This document shows, piece after piece, positions 26,501 through 39,490 of a stretch of 64,000 bases of DNA (position 1 is its first letter; every line of letters begins with the position of its first letter). The DNA comes from Cyathus striatus (Eukaryota; Basidiomycota; Agaricomycetes; Agaricales; Nidulariaceae): NCBI GenBank assembly GCA_025738555.1, contig JAOVFP010000013.1, positions 1,798,001 to 1,862,000 of the forward strand. Reading direction: 5' to 3'. The position numbers were made by a program, and so were the translations under genes. The notes beneath the pieces were generated by a model. That model was not told the origin of the DNA. It was given only the letters and a program-made list of their open reading frames with translations, and ran no database searches.

Positions 26501-28208
26501 TGGTCCAGGATGAACGGTCTTGCGTGTGTATGCATGTTGTTTTTTCTAGGATGTATCTTTAGATCACAATTGAGTGAAGTAACTTGTAAGTAGTTTCGGT
26601 ACCGCTTGAATTTGACCGCATGGCTTACAACTCTCCTCATTCTTGTTTCCTTGATTTCCAAGGTAATCCGATCGGGCGGGAATGAAGAACATACAGGAAA
26701 CAGGTCTAAGAGCCCTCTAAAGTCATATGCGAGTAGGTTCGAACCGTTTCTCTTCCATTCCCCGTACTTTAAAAGGATCACCATCGGTATTTTCGATGAT
26801 GCGGAAAACCAGGGTCCGATATTCTACATGCTACACTTGAGTTGAGAAAAGAAAAGTCCCTGTTACGCCCAATTCTGTTGAAACCTAGTATATTACTATT
26901 CTTTCTCTCGGGGCGCTGTTATTCTGGTCAAGTGAGGCTCTTACACCCCGATGATCCAGGATGAACTTTCCTCGATGACAATAATCATGGACATCAGAAG
27001 ACTCGGTCTACACTCGTTTTGCCCGAGACATTCATTTTTTCCGGTCATCATGACTATACATAGATACGTGTGGAAACCATAAGTCCGTAGTATCGACTGT
27101 TGAAAGGCGCGCAGCATACGGATAATACTATCTCTGACTTCAATATATGCGGCAGTAAGTCATGTACCGAGAGCACTGGATCAAGACATGGAGACGAAAA
27201 TGTGAATCCTACATAAATGGCTAATCGATTTACTATCTGCGTTAGCCATGTGTCTTCGAGAGTTTGAGCTATCTCCTTTCACTAACGTTGAAGTTATAAC
27301 TACAAGGCGCTAGTAATGACCGGTCCGATGCTACGCAATAATATGCATGTTTGAGATATTTATGCTTCTCTAAAAGTAAGTTCTAAAACGGATCACTTTG
27401 TTTCGAGAGCTAGCTTAGAACATGCAATGTTGCGGAAAGTGACTGTCACTGTCGTTATCTTACCGCTTGAATGTATTCTATATTTAGCCCTCCCGATGCA
27501 CAGGAACATTCTGACTGATACCGACGTCTTACATGCTTTCGGAAACCGGGACATAGACCACAATAGCAAATAAGTAATTGAATACCGAATTGAAGCTTTG
27601 AACATTGTTCCTTTCCTGATCTTTCTGAAGACGCCGACGGAACTGTGACTGGCGCGAGGTACGCGCATCTTCATATCCTTTGTTCGTGATTATCGCTCCT
27701 CCGGACATCCCCGGACGTTCATAAGGAATCATAATATTATTCATCTGTACGAGAATCAGTATTTCTTTGTTATCTAAGGTACCTACGTTACTACGTACTA
27801 GAGCGCAGTATCTTACCTAAGTGATTAACACAGTATTAAAACCTCGCGTTCGGCTTCAATCGGTCAAATGAAGGGTGCTGGCCAAGTACTGACACTGTAA
27901 TACTCATTTTTGGTTCTTGGTTAGGCGCCCAGTTACCTTTTATGTATACCTTTTCACAATGCAAAATTCTCCAGCTTCCGAAGTTACTTACCATAGTCTC
28001 AGCTTCTTGTTTTTAAGAAGATTGAGTTACATTTCTAATAATATTAGAATAAGCGTACGACGCGTGGAGGATATACCGGACCCCAAGTAAAACCTTGTTC
28101 AATGTATAATGGTGCTGTTTACGGGTGATAAAGACCATGAAGCCCATCCCTAGGTAAGTACATGATGATCGTATCCAAATGAAATTTGGGACTTTGAAAT
28201 GCACGAGT
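20537..28208. other. Gene-poor region, ~7.7 kb
   Basis: Only short frames occur (119 codons or fewer, the longest on minus at 22336-22695), with no domain I recognise. A TATAAAAG box at about 22285, followed by a pyrimidine-rich run to about 22380, looks like a promoter and 5' UTR, but no open gene follows. 23445-23650 has a possible small serine- and cysteine-containing frame without support. The region reads like decayed transposable elements. Confidence 0.4.
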
Positions 28209-28371
28209 GAACACCGTAACGAGTACCTAGTTAAACTTGTATCTCAAATGGGAGCGCAGATCGTTTTTTTCGGCCACCATCATCACCCTTTCAAAGATTC
28301 GAGCTATAATCAATACCGAACACTGTAACGAGCACCCAGTTAAGTTTGTATCTCAAATGGGAGCACAGATC
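28209..28371. repeat. Pair of ~54-bp direct repeats, 109 bp apart
   Basis: Copies at 28209-28262 and 28318-28371 both run from GAACAC(C/T)GTAACGAG through GTATCTCAAATGGGAGC to CAGATC, with about six mismatches. The function is unknown; they could be tandem-repeat remnants or the ends of a lost element. Confidence 0.75.
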
Positions 28372-28602
28372 AAATACCGAAGGCATCAAATCGCTCTAAA
28401 GAATTCATAGTCTGCAGCTAAAAAAAGTTGCAAGTGGCATCTACACTTGATCTACACATAGCTGAGCATACCATGCCGTACCTGGACCCGACCCGATGCC
28501 ACTTGTCGTGAGTAATTTGTCGAGTCTAAAAGACTGAGCTAGACAGAGGCTAGATTCCACCCCCCGAGTTGCCATTTGCACTTATGTCGTTGAAACTATT
28601 GA

Positions 28603-28974
28603 GGCGCATCAGATCGCGGTGCGGGCTATGTGGCGCCTTGCAATTTTTCAGCCGCCATTGACTATGACATACCCTTATTTTACTTGAACGGCGGGCGTGC
28701 TGTCGGAGCATTAGAATCACAATACTGCAATGATGCAATCTTTACTATATAACCGCAGCTGCGAATTCATTCGAACACGGTGGCGCATCAGATCTCAGGC
28801 AGGTAACATTGTCCAACTTGTCTGAATATGTCTGTTGATTGATGATATCTTGACATTGCCACATCTTAGGGCTATGTTACAGGAGTGGTACGAATGGAAT
28901 CTCAATTATCTTACTCCAAACACTTTACAGTAAACATGTTTAAATCTGTACCCGAAGAAAAGGCGCATCAGATC
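28603..28974. repeat. Three exact 13-bp motifs spaced about 180 bp
   Basis: GGCGCATCAGATC occurs exactly at 28603, 28782 and 28962, spacings of 179 and 180 bp. A variant, GGCATCAAATCGCT, lies at about 28382. The sequence between copies is largely dissimilar by eye, so these are either the conserved cores of old tandem units or a regularly placed site. Confidence 0.65.
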
Positions 28975-29520
28975 GCTGGCGGACATGCACCAGGCGGTTG
29001 GATCATTGTCTTGAAAACACAACAGAAAGGCATTCATGGGGTCTCTGTTGTCATACAACAACGCCTCTGCCTTGTGCACATTTTACAATTTTCCCTAGAC
29101 AAAAAACCACCGGTACCTTGTAAAATATTTTAAATCCATAGGTAATCTCTCAGAGTCTCATCCAACGCGCAATCGAAGCGCTCATGAACAAAATTCCCAC
29201 TCCCACTCTTCACAAGCAAAAACCCGAAATTCATCCACCTAAAAAGAAAAATTGACACGATACAAATCACAGTGAGAATTCATTTGATTTTTTACTTCTT
29301 TTTCCCAAATAAGCAATAACGGAAATTGATTCTATAATGACAAACAGATATCTATCCATGATTTCATCATGGTGGGAAGATGTGCTCACAGGGGGATTTC
29401 AATTTCGATTTTTTCGAACTTTGCCAATCGATTTACATCCAGCTTTGTTTCTATGTATAGATTCTGTGGCGAGTATTACGTGCGAAGGAGAGCCGGCGGA
29501 TGGTGCTAGTTCTTTGTTTC

Positions 29521-29980
29521 TAGTGTGATTGGTATTTTTGGATATCGTACCAGTGGCAGAGGGATTTGCATCCGCTATGCATATGTACCTTTGCCCACTG
29601 GGGATTGGCGAGTACTTCCTGCGATAGTGTGATTATTATTCTTAGATATCGAATTGCACATGCAGAGAGTACATTACAAGGGAGCTTTTAGTCTCAGTGT
29701 CATTTATCCAGCTCGGGCTACCTCTCTCTCTCGCGCCTTGTTATTTTTAGATATCGAGTAGCACATGCATGCGTACTTTCATGAGTACTTTGCAGGAGGG
29801 AATTTTGATTGATTTGCATACGCCTGCGTATCTACTTTGTCGCAATGTGGATTATGGAAGAGAAGAGCCAACGGATGAATTAAGTGTATCGACAGTGACA
29901 TTTTGTCTAGCTTCATCTCTGGCTTTCTCGAGCTGATTATTTGGAATTGCACATGCAGCAGAAGGATTTGCGTCCGCGAC
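29521..29980. repeat. Degenerate tandem array, units about 105-200 bp
   Basis: Related blocks recur at about 29530, 29632, 29745 and 29935: a T-rich run, then (T)AGATATCGA or TTGGAAT, then TGCACATGCA. The words GGGATTTGCATCCGC and AGGATTTGCGTCCGC occur near 29562 and 29963. The units are strongly diverged and no coding content is evident. Confidence 0.55.
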
Positions 29981-30252
29981 AACGCAGTCCGAGTCCTAGT
30001 CTTCCATTCCAATTCACCGTAGGATATACTCGCTAACCAAGGAGAACCGCCGGAATGGTATGATATAACATGTCGAGCCTGGTCTCCAGTGTTCATATGT
30101 TCAAGTTTCCTTACTTGGATGAACGTGCATCGTCGTACATATGGCAATGGATTATGAATATAATATTTTAATATGTACTAGTGGTACTCTAAAAAGAGTA
30201 CGGGTTATTACATTCACATACTGGGACTGTGTACGTAGGTTGTTGTCAAGTA

Positions 30253-30280
30253 AAAAACGTCCGGGAAACCGGACGTTTTT
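30253..30280. other. Perfect 12-bp stem hairpin with GAAA loop
   Basis: AAAAACGTCCGG, loop GAAA, CCGGACGTTTTT. All 12 stem pairs match and the loop is a GNRA tetraloop. A long T-rich run follows to about 30330. In a bacterium this would be read as a terminator; in a fungal intergenic region it may be chance, a transposon end, or part of an unannotated small RNA. No neighbouring gene ends here. Confidence 0.6.
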
Positions 30281-32347
30281 GTTTTCCTTTTTCTTTCATT
30301 TTTTCCTTCATTTTTCCTTAATTTTTCCTTGTAGGACCCTACATACGATAACATAGAAACGAGGATTAAAGTTCATTTTAACTTTCCGTCGTCGGCCTCG
30401 GGTCGGATCCGCGTGTGTTACCTTCCTTCCCTTCCAAAGCGGTGGTTCCAGGTAAGCAAGCAAGTAAGTAGAGTAGGCGTTGAACGTAACTTTCCCTCTG
30501 GATACGGGATCAGATTTCCATGTGCGCATTGAACTACATTAATTTTCTCCCATCCCAATGTACTCTTGCTCACGACAATCAATATTAGTAGACCGGTCCA
30601 GATATACTGTATTTATCACCTCCGAAATGGAGGTGACATCGTTACAATTATTGACGACCTTCCTACACTCATACAGACATATACAACACCCGACGCTTAC
30701 GCTAAGCGTACCCCCGAACCCCGGCATCAACCACTGAGACTCGATTGAGCCAGAAATACTTGTAAAACATATACATCCATCAACTCGCCTCGTGGAAGTG
30801 GATCCGACGCGTATGTATCGCGTTGGTTTAAGCTTCAATGATAATGGTGTAGTACGGCATGCTCGTGCTCGTGCGAGGAGGGATCATGGATGTGCATTGT
30901 GAATTGGGGTACACAGTGCACACACAAATAGGTATAGAAGAGAAGACTTCAATGCTCATACGGAATCAAATCTAAATTCTGAAAGGGTGGATGAGGAGGG
31001 GGGGTATATTTAACCTCTGCTTATTCTTACTACGAAGACATAGAACTGATTCTTTTACGGCGGCGGGGTATCTTTGAACAATATGCAAGTGGGGTGATAC
31101 TGATAAGATGTTGGTGTAAATGTAATGAAATGCTGATCGAGGTTTAATGGAAAATGCAATACGGACCATACAGCAATCTCGCTGGAGAAACACAAACAGC
31201 GATGGAAGTAGGGAATCTTTTCAAAGACCGGGGGTATATTAACCCTTCAAGCAAGTTGTTCATCATCTATGATGATGTATACATGGATAGGATGGAAGTA
31301 GACGAATATCGAATGTCAGATATGAAATACTGTCTTGAGGTGCAGAGGACAGACAAGGCACGGATGGAAGTTATTACAAGGCTTGAAGGATAGGGGTAAT
31401 CCATTTTATGTTGTGAAATGGTAGAGAGAAGACAAGGAGAGTTGGAGTTCTGAGGCACCTAGATGGAACGGAAACAGGCTCGGCACCGAGCGAAAGCACT
31501 GGAGAGCAGAACTCGAAGATCGGGAGAGTGCAAGCAAGCTCCACATTCTTTCTTGCCATCTTTCGTTGAGATTTACGCTTGGAAAAGATGGATCCAGACT
31601 GGCTGGGTGACTAACGTCCTCCAAGATCGGAATGGGTCCGGCGGGAGATAGGGGTGTGGTTATTAGAGAAATAAGAGGTGGTAGGTGGTGGTGGTACCTG
31701 GACAGCGAGACAGAAGAGTGGAGTAGAGTGATGAGCAGGTACGCTCGGAAGGGATCCGGCTGGGATCTAAAATAAAGGAGGAGAGCCGCGGAATTGAGGT
31801 AGGTCAAGAGAGAAGAGAAGAGAGAAGGGGGAGGTGGGGGGTCAAGGGGGGGTGGTGGGGGTGTGTAAGTGAGAAACGCCCTTTGGCCCCAAATTGCCCC
31901 TTTCCCCATGCGCATGCAGAATCCAGATCGTTATCTCCGCATCGATATCGCCGGCACAGCCGCAGAAGTCGACTTCCTGAGATCTTGAATCTGCGGTATT
32001 TGGCTGTATTGTGGTATTTGGAATGGTATTTGGTTACCCCGCATTTGGGGATGCTCGATTTGGACGTGCGTGCGACGTGCGGGGTGTCTGCCCAGGACCA
32101 GGACCAGGACCCCGAGTCTGTCGTGTGGGGTAGCGTGCATGGTGAGCTCGTTGTTGTGCTCGGTGGGCGGGATGCTGGGTGCTGGTGGGGGGTGCTGGGA
32201 GATGGATGGGTGTGAATGGGTGTGGTGGAGGTAGAGATGAAAAAGGGAGCGAAAAGGGAGTAAATTTGCGCGGGGGATGAAAACCCTAGCTTTGATTTGA
32301 TTTGATAATAAAAGGGCGTCGGATGCCAGGATCCATCCTGCCCTTCC
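30281..32347. promoter_or_regulatory. Upstream region of the bHLH gene
   Basis: Two kilobases without a supported gene. Long minus-strand frames at 31406-31915 and 31804-32493 consist of low-complexity Pro/Ser/His-rich sequence that is the antisense of purine-rich DNA, so I treat them as non-coding. A large upstream region fits a regulated transcription-factor gene. Confidence 0.4.
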
Positions 32348-32396
32348 CCCCTCTCTCCTCTCTCCTCTCTCCTCCCCTCTCCTTCCCCTCTTAACC
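32348..32396 (+). promoter_or_regulatory. Pyrimidine tract before the bHLH start codon
   Basis: An almost pure CT run (repeats of CTCTCCT) ends in TTAACC directly before the ATG at 32397. CT-rich stretches just upstream of the start are common at transcription start regions of filamentous-fungal genes, so this probably marks the transcript start and 5' UTR. Confidence 0.55.
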
Positions 32397-34593
32397 ATGT
32401 CCTTCTACACATACAAGCAACCCATCCGACAAGAAGGCTTCCATCTCCCCCCATCCCCGCCTCCCTCCAACTCAAACTCCACCCCGCCCCCATCCTCCTC
32501 CTACGATCTCTTCAACACCATCCCAGAGTACAAGCCCCCAGCATTCAGCGACGAGCTAGCCAGTCTCATGAGCAACGAACGTGGCTCGCCCGGGATGTAC
32601 GACGACTATACCACCCAACACCAGCACCAGCATCAACAACGGCACACGCACAATATATTCGATATATCAGCGCCTACCAGCTCCATGCATAATCAACTTG
32701 CCAGTTCGGCAAGCAGTACCGCCTCTTTTCCCCCTTCCTACAATGCCAATGGCAGCAACGGAGCGAATGGTGCAAATGGCACACATTCACAGCCATCATC
32801 GTATCACCATCCTACACCCTCAACGCACTTCAACTCGACGCTCCCTGCGCTCGGATCGGTGCGCTATGAGCCTGAGAGGTCCAGGTCGAGATCTCGTCCA
32901 CCGAGCGGGGGGGACACGGTAGGTCCTCAACGGACCGTGCGCTCGCGCAGAGGGGGGAGCGTCAGTTCCACCTCTCCCCCGCCCGGTAAACCCGGGGCTA
33001 TTGTGATTCCAGGCCAACAGCAGCGCGGTGGGCAAGTTGGCAGTCCCATGAGTCCCGGTGGGACTTGGTTCGGTAGTGGCTCGTATGTCTTTTCTTCTCG
33101 TCGTTTATAATGTGGGTGCTGAGATGGATAAAGGACATCAACACCAACGACGGAATATCTCCCCACTCCCGACTCACTCCATTCACACTCTCTGCACCAT
33201 CAACATTCCTCGCACCAAGGCTACACGCCGTTCAGCCTTCCCTCTCCTGGGGGAGACATGCACCTCCCACCACTAGCACACCACCACAAAGACATGCACC
33301 GCGATATCATGTCTGCCCCACGGGACATAATGAGTTCAACAGGTCCAAGGGACATCATGTCTTCCCCACGCGACATTCTACACCCCCACCAGCACACATC
33401 ATCATCCTACGGCATCTCACCACCTCTATCATCCAGTCTTACCGGGGCCTTGTCTTCCCTGGGCCCCTTGAGCCCTCTAACGAGCCCAATCACACCCGGC
33501 CTCATGTCCTCCTCCATACCCGTCTCCTCATCCCTCAACCACGGGGTAAACGGCAACGGGATGACAGCTCAGGACAAGCAAGCCCTACTGGCGAATGAAA
33601 AAAGGAGAAGGAGGAGGGAAAGTCATAATGCCGTTGAGAGACGGCGGAGGGATAATATCAATGAGAAGATTAGCGAGCTTGCGACGCTTATTCCGGAATG
33701 TATGCTGGAGGGTGGTGAGTTGCTTTTTCTTATTGTTGGGGGGGTAGTTATATACCTCGAGAGACACGATGCACGCACTAGAAGAAGTTGTTGGACATAT
33801 GTTTTATCTTCTAGCGGTCTACATAGCACGTGTTGGCGCATCTTCTCCTTCTCACGCTTTCTTCTTTGCATCCAACGCTAACGCTGTCCTCTAGGAACAT
33901 CAACATCCCCCGGTCCAGTCGCCTTGGACCCAGATACCCTCGTTCCCCCCGCCTCAGCCAACGGCGTCGTTCCCGCTGCTGTGGTCAGCAGTGCCCAGGA
34001 CAAGAAGGACGAAGATGCCGATGGCGGCGTGGTCAAAGCCAACAAGGGTATGATTCTAAGGAAGAGTGTAGAGTATATCCGGTTTGTCCCTTCCTTCCCT
34101 TCCAATACACCGACACTTACTTGAACTTGGAAGATATTTGCAACAATTGGTAACAGCCCAAGGCGCGCGTAACAGAGAACTCGAACAAGAGCTTAAAGCG
34201 TATCGGTCTGGTTCCGTTTCTTCTTCGGGTGAAATGGACGCTACGTCCCCCGGTGGAGGGGGCTTGCGCTCGAAAGAGGACGGTGCGGATGAGGAGGGTA
34301 TGATGCTTCATGATGATTCACCCGAGTTTCAATTCTCTTCAACTTCCTCGGCTGCAGCAGCTGCTGCTGCAGGAGGAGAATTCGGAATCAATGGAGAGTT
34401 TTATTCCAAGTATGCTGGTGGACTCGGGAGTATGCCTGAGGAAGGCGAGGGTGGGGATATGATGGATGATGATGCGAGTTTGAGTCCTGAGAATGTGGAC
34501 GATGAGGAGCGCGAGAGGGAACGTAAGAGGGAGAGAGGGAGGGGGAGAGCGTTGAAGAGGGTTAAGGAGGAGGATGAGGCTATGGTTGCGTAG
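32397..34593 (+). CDS. bHLH transcription factor with very long loop
   Basis: Exons 32397-33082, 33134-33714, 33895-34081 and 34134-34593 give 637 aa. Residues 1-380 are low complexity, rich in Pro, Ser, His and Gln, and contain repeated RDIMS(S) units near 285-305. The basic region (about 386-402) reads RRRRRESHNAVERRRR, with the His-Glu-Arg contacts of class B factors that bind CACGTG E-boxes. Helix 1 ends at LATLIPE near 417. Helix 2 (KANKGMILRKSVEYIRYLQQLV) starts near 470, so the loop is about 50 residues instead of the usual 5-20. The long 180-nt third-exon boundary intron falls inside the loop. The C-terminus has a poly-Ala run, an acidic stretch (DDEERERER) and a basic tail. It acts in the nucleus; targets are unknown. 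Confidence 0.92.
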
Positions 34594-37500
34594 CATCCTC
34601 CCTCTCTGCCCGCCGATGATATGATATGCATGAACGGTTATGATGGTTTTTTTCTATGTCTACGTTCTATACCGTCCCCTCCCTACCCTGTCCCTTCAAC
34701 GGTACAACCACCACCCACCACCACCACACCGCAAAATGTACCATACCCGCTTAGGCCTCGCCTTCACGCCACAAGTTACGAGAAGATCGATATCGAAACG
34801 AATCAAAAACGCGCTGTATTACTAGCTTCTTTCTCTTACTTTTACTTACTTACTCTTACCTACTGTGTTACTGTTAAGTATGATGTTTTCTGAAATGCGT
34901 TTTTTTGTGATTTGTCATTGTGTTTTAGTGTGATGTAATACTTGTGGGTGGAGGAAGCTTGTATCTATATTATTACCCCCCTTCTATTACCTTTCTAATG
35001 GATGTTGGACTTGTCATGGTTGGGGTGGATACTGGGTACTGGTAAGCGGTACACTGCAATGGTGGAGCTTTAGTTTCGTAAATAAGTTTGTCGAACCAGA
35101 CTCTAGACTAGAGTACCTCGAGCTCGGCCGGAAGAGGGTTTGTTGCGCTATCTAGCCGCTCGCTGATCATTTTACGTTTTTTTGGAGTAATTGTGTAGTT
35201 TATAGATCTAGGAATGAAATGCATTGCAAACTGCAAGGTAACAGGTAACTATTGTACCGCCTACATTGGCCTACATTCATAAACCAACCATCCAGCCAAC
35301 GGGCTTATCAAGCCAAGCAAAAGTATACAGGTAACTGCACCCGTGTCGCTTTGATATCAATAAATTCCTATCATGATTTTCCCCGTACTGCTGCGTGTAC
35401 CGACATGTACCCCACACCTTGAAACTTCCCTTGGACTCTCAGGGTGAAACGTCAATGGCCAATGACATACGTCCGTCGGCCACCCGTCATCCACACATAT
35501 CCATACATACATCCGAAATGAGAAATCTGAATCAAAGCACTAGCATCTTTTGGAATCTGCGTCGACTTGGAGACGCGTTACATGACATGTACATCTAGAC
35601 AGTTTACTTTCATTTTGAATGAACTGTAGGTGTGGCGATCGTATCTACGTTTTCGCATTCAATGTCATCTCACCAATCGTATTTCGGCTTCTGATATTGA
35701 GGCTATGACAAGGCCAACGGTTGAACGAATGAGCGGTATTCAAACAAATCCCCCCCTTGTTTGTCCCATCCATGATCCATGATCGGTTGGGTTGCGAGGG
35801 TTGTACTTATTCGCGATCGCGCTTTTGCGGAGGTTGCGGGTTACGGAAACAAACGAAACGAAACGAAAGAGTTCGTATGTTTTCATATGTTATTTTGATC
35901 ATGATGATGTCCGATTGACTTTATCAATGTTAGGGGCCATGGAACAGTGGGCATTCTTCCGGTTCCTGTCGGCTTTCACTCGGATAATCCGGTTAGTATA
36001 GAAAGGTAGAGACATATCATCCAGAAACAGAGACAGACAGGTAGTGAAGTCATTCACGACATCATCTTTCCGTTGCACGTCGTAACAAACCTACTTCCAT
36101 CAGAAAAAAAATAGATCAACCGACACGCGCCCCCAATGGCCGGTTATCCTCTACGATTTTTCCTGCTTTTCGAGGCCCCTGGGAACCCAAACACCATAAG
36201 CGTAACCTCGTCTACTTACTTACTTGGGCAGGTAACTTTCAATTTGTAATTCGCACCTCGTAATACCAATCGGATTCACTTCGTTACTTTGGAATGAGTC
36301 AGTACAAGGCGGCATGTCCTTTCTTAGCTCTTGTTACCTCTGTCTCATCGACTTTGGGGGCTCTGCGAGTCGGAGGAAGCGCGTAGGCGTGTAAAATACG
36401 CTCCATCAATGAGATAGGCATCGAGGGTGCTCGCTCAATAGCCTTTATTGCTGTCTAAGCCATTCACCAGGCATAGTATACTCACGCACTTGAAGTTTAG
36501 AGTTGGTTCCATTGCTTCGATTCGTCGGTGTACATAGAGCACCGGCCTACACCTCTGGAGTTCCTGTGAGCTCTCAGGTGCACTCAAAGGTTAACTTGAC
36601 AAGCCGTTAGGCCCCCTTTAGCCCTCCGCAACTGGGATAATTCCACAAAGAGCCTTCCAAAGGCGCAGTTCTACGAGCACCTATCCGCCGCGTCGATCAT
36701 CAAAGTCCCATACATTCCCGCACCTGCTAGTCCGCAAGTGGCGGGCTGTCGAATCCCCAATCTACGTTCCGTACCTGAGGTCATCGAAATAAAAGTTAAA
36801 CGCCGAGTTTGTTTTCGCAGCTTACTTTTACTTTTCTGGGAGCGTTACCCCTGCAGCTAGCACCACGCTGCGTCGGCATTTCCTTCTCCGAACTTGCTTC
36901 CCTCCCATAACTAGGTGTGGTGTGTGATCGTCGGCTGGGGAGTAAATATATCCTTTCCTCCTCTTGCTCTGCGTTTTGCAGGCCGCATTTGGAAGCTTTC
37001 GCTGTAAAGATAGCCATTCGTCGCTGGGATTCCGTTCCGGAACACGACGAGCCTTTTAGCAAGTATACTTAGGATTTTGCAATGCATCGAGAATACACAC
37101 ACGGACGCCTCTCCGTCTGAACCGCGTATTCTTCTCGAGATAACAAAACTTCCATGTTTCTTCTCCATGCTACTTGTCGCCCAAAGTATGCTTTAGCATA
37201 GTTTTATAGCATATGGAGGTGGAGCAGAAATGCGCCTCCGCCATCAACTAAGTGCGCCTAAATTATACTGTCTTTGTCTTTTTCTTAAACTTCAACGCGA
37301 GAGACGCACATAAGTGGGCAAATATCAAGTGTGAATTCTTTTCGAACAGTCACCTCTCTCGATCGCGATCGCGTGTAAGGCGGGTTTTATTTTGGAAAAG
37401 GTGCGAACTTTAAGAAGTTGCATGAACACGGCAGGAAAGCGCCAAACATTGCTGACTGTGGCTAACACGCCCCGGACCGAAGGGACGCACGTACATAATC

Positions 37501-39490
37501 CTGCGAAGGCGGGACTCAGAAGCGTTGTGGGGAAAAGAAGTATGGGGTAACAGAAAGCATAACACCTACCTTGAACTTGCCTATCCAATCAGCATTTCGT
37601 TGCTATATGTAGTGAGAACTGGGTTGCATTTTGCACCGCACTGTAGAAACGCCAAGTTCAGAACAGCGCTCCTTGCATCCTACCTTTTCAACTCGGAGCC
37701 CTTCAAAAGGCGCTATTTAGCGCCTGATATAGTCAATAACATCGGCCGAAGGCAAGACATCACTCGTGGGTAAGACATTTAATATCCCTGACTTTTCCAC
37801 ATGTTGGCCTTTTTGAGAGTGGTGATGAACTGCATGGTAAGGAAGCCGACGCCAAGAGTACAGTACGTATGTCGATAAAAATATAGGTTGATTACGTCGT
37901 TGCATGCCGTTATGCACTTCATTTACGGGTCTGGAAAGAGGAAACAGAGTGCAATTGACAATGGACGTTGACGGCTGTGGGTAACAGCGGTGACGCAACG
38001 ATGTAGGTAGGCCCAGGGGGTTGTTAACGTACAAGCATCGCGGGCGGCATGCGGCGGGCCGGCATAGAAGGCAGGGATGTCTATAATCAAGAAGTAGCGG
38101 AGAACTCGGACAAAGTCCTCAAGAATCAAAATAAGAGATGCGTGCTTGGATTAAAGGAGGCGAGTAACCTAGGGTGTTTGGGGTCCTGACATTCAGAAAT
38201 GGGCCAACGACGAGAAAAGGTTATGATGGATAGATGGGGAAACTGAGCTCTGATAGGATAGAGAAGGTGAACGAGGGAAGGTTCAGCCACTTTTGTGCAG
38301 GTTGAGGATGGATCAAAGGAATGCAGCTTCCAGCCGTCTTTCCGGACCTGATTCCGCTATGTCAGTGTCACTGCTGCACGGACGGAGATTCTGCAAAGTG
38401 ATTTTCAGGATGTCAATACACTCGAAATAAGCTAAGCGATAGGACCACTTGACCTCGAGACAGCGATCGTTTGGAGCACGGACTTAACTGTAAAATGTCT
38501 ACTTTTAATCACCAGGAAGAGAATCAAATGATTTCGGGGCCGTTTGGTTAATGTAAAATAATTTTAAAACCTCCTTCGCGTGGTGACCACGAGTGACACG
38601 GATTTATGGCTTTCATAGCCAGCTACCCCACACCGAGGGAATTTAGTAGATCAACGGTTTCGAGATTATGCGAAGTTTATCCAGGTACAGCGGCAGCTTT
38701 GTTTTCTGAGACAGCATAGTTCGGACGACTACATCGGATTTCAGTCTGATGGACCACGATTGGCTAACAAACGCCAACCGAGGGAACGGAAATCGGTACT
38801 TCAGGATCCGGACCGAGAAGTCTGAAATTGACAAAGAACAAACCTCTACTCTGGCGGGCATTGGTGCCAGAGCATGTGGATATCATGATCGGAGAGAATA
38901 GAACTGCAAAAGCGCATGTTTACTAGTTGGTTTCTAAGAGATGTATATGGCCCGTTGTTGATTATAGTTTGATAGTTAAAGGAGGTTTCTTGGAGGACAT
39001 CTACAGAAACATGAAAGATAAGGAAAAGTCTAACGCAAGGAAAGCCATTTATCTTTGTTTGTGTTACGCATTGAAATAGCTCTGCTAGAGTGCTGTCAGA
39101 CAAACCCGTTAGTACCCAAAATTGACGAACACGAACCAACTTACTGGATATAAAACGATACAGAGGTCATGAGCAAGCAATCGAGATTACAAGATAATTG
39201 TCATGATTGCAAACAGCGTAACGAAGTATCGAGAAAGGCAATAGCGAAGCATACGGCGACTAATGTATGATACTGTTGCCAAAAGGAGTGTGAAATATCG
39301 CTAGATACTAGTGGGGTTTGGACGGAACGGAGACAGAAATCAGCACGGGAATCATTACTCTAATGTTGTCAAGCCGGAGTACATGAGATAGTCTAGGTAA
39401 AAGCAAGAAAATGTGAGCATTCCAGTAGCTTTCTGTAAAAATGGGATTAACGGTTAACCTAATATCATAATGCGAGTCCTATCCGCAACA
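34594..39490. other. Intergenic ~4.9 kb, no gene supported
   Basis: Frames are short (105 codons or fewer) and carry no domain. TTAC-type short tandem runs occur near 34840-34860. Otherwise I see no structure: no inverted-repeat ends, transposase motif or exon chain. Confidence 0.45.

Noticed and set aside
29779..30147. 122-codon minus-strand frame
   Set aside because: It overlaps the degenerate repeat array and shows no domain.
30253..30330. Bacterial-style rho-independent terminator
   Set aside because: Shape fits, but the window is clearly fungal nuclear DNA and no gene ends there; reported only as a hairpin.
31406..32493. Long minus-strand frames (169, 229 and 155 codons) opposite the bHLH promoter and 5' end
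   Set aside because: They are Pro/Ser/His/Arg-rich low-complexity readings of purine/pyrimidine-biased DNA, overlap each other in several frames, and carry no domain or exon structure.
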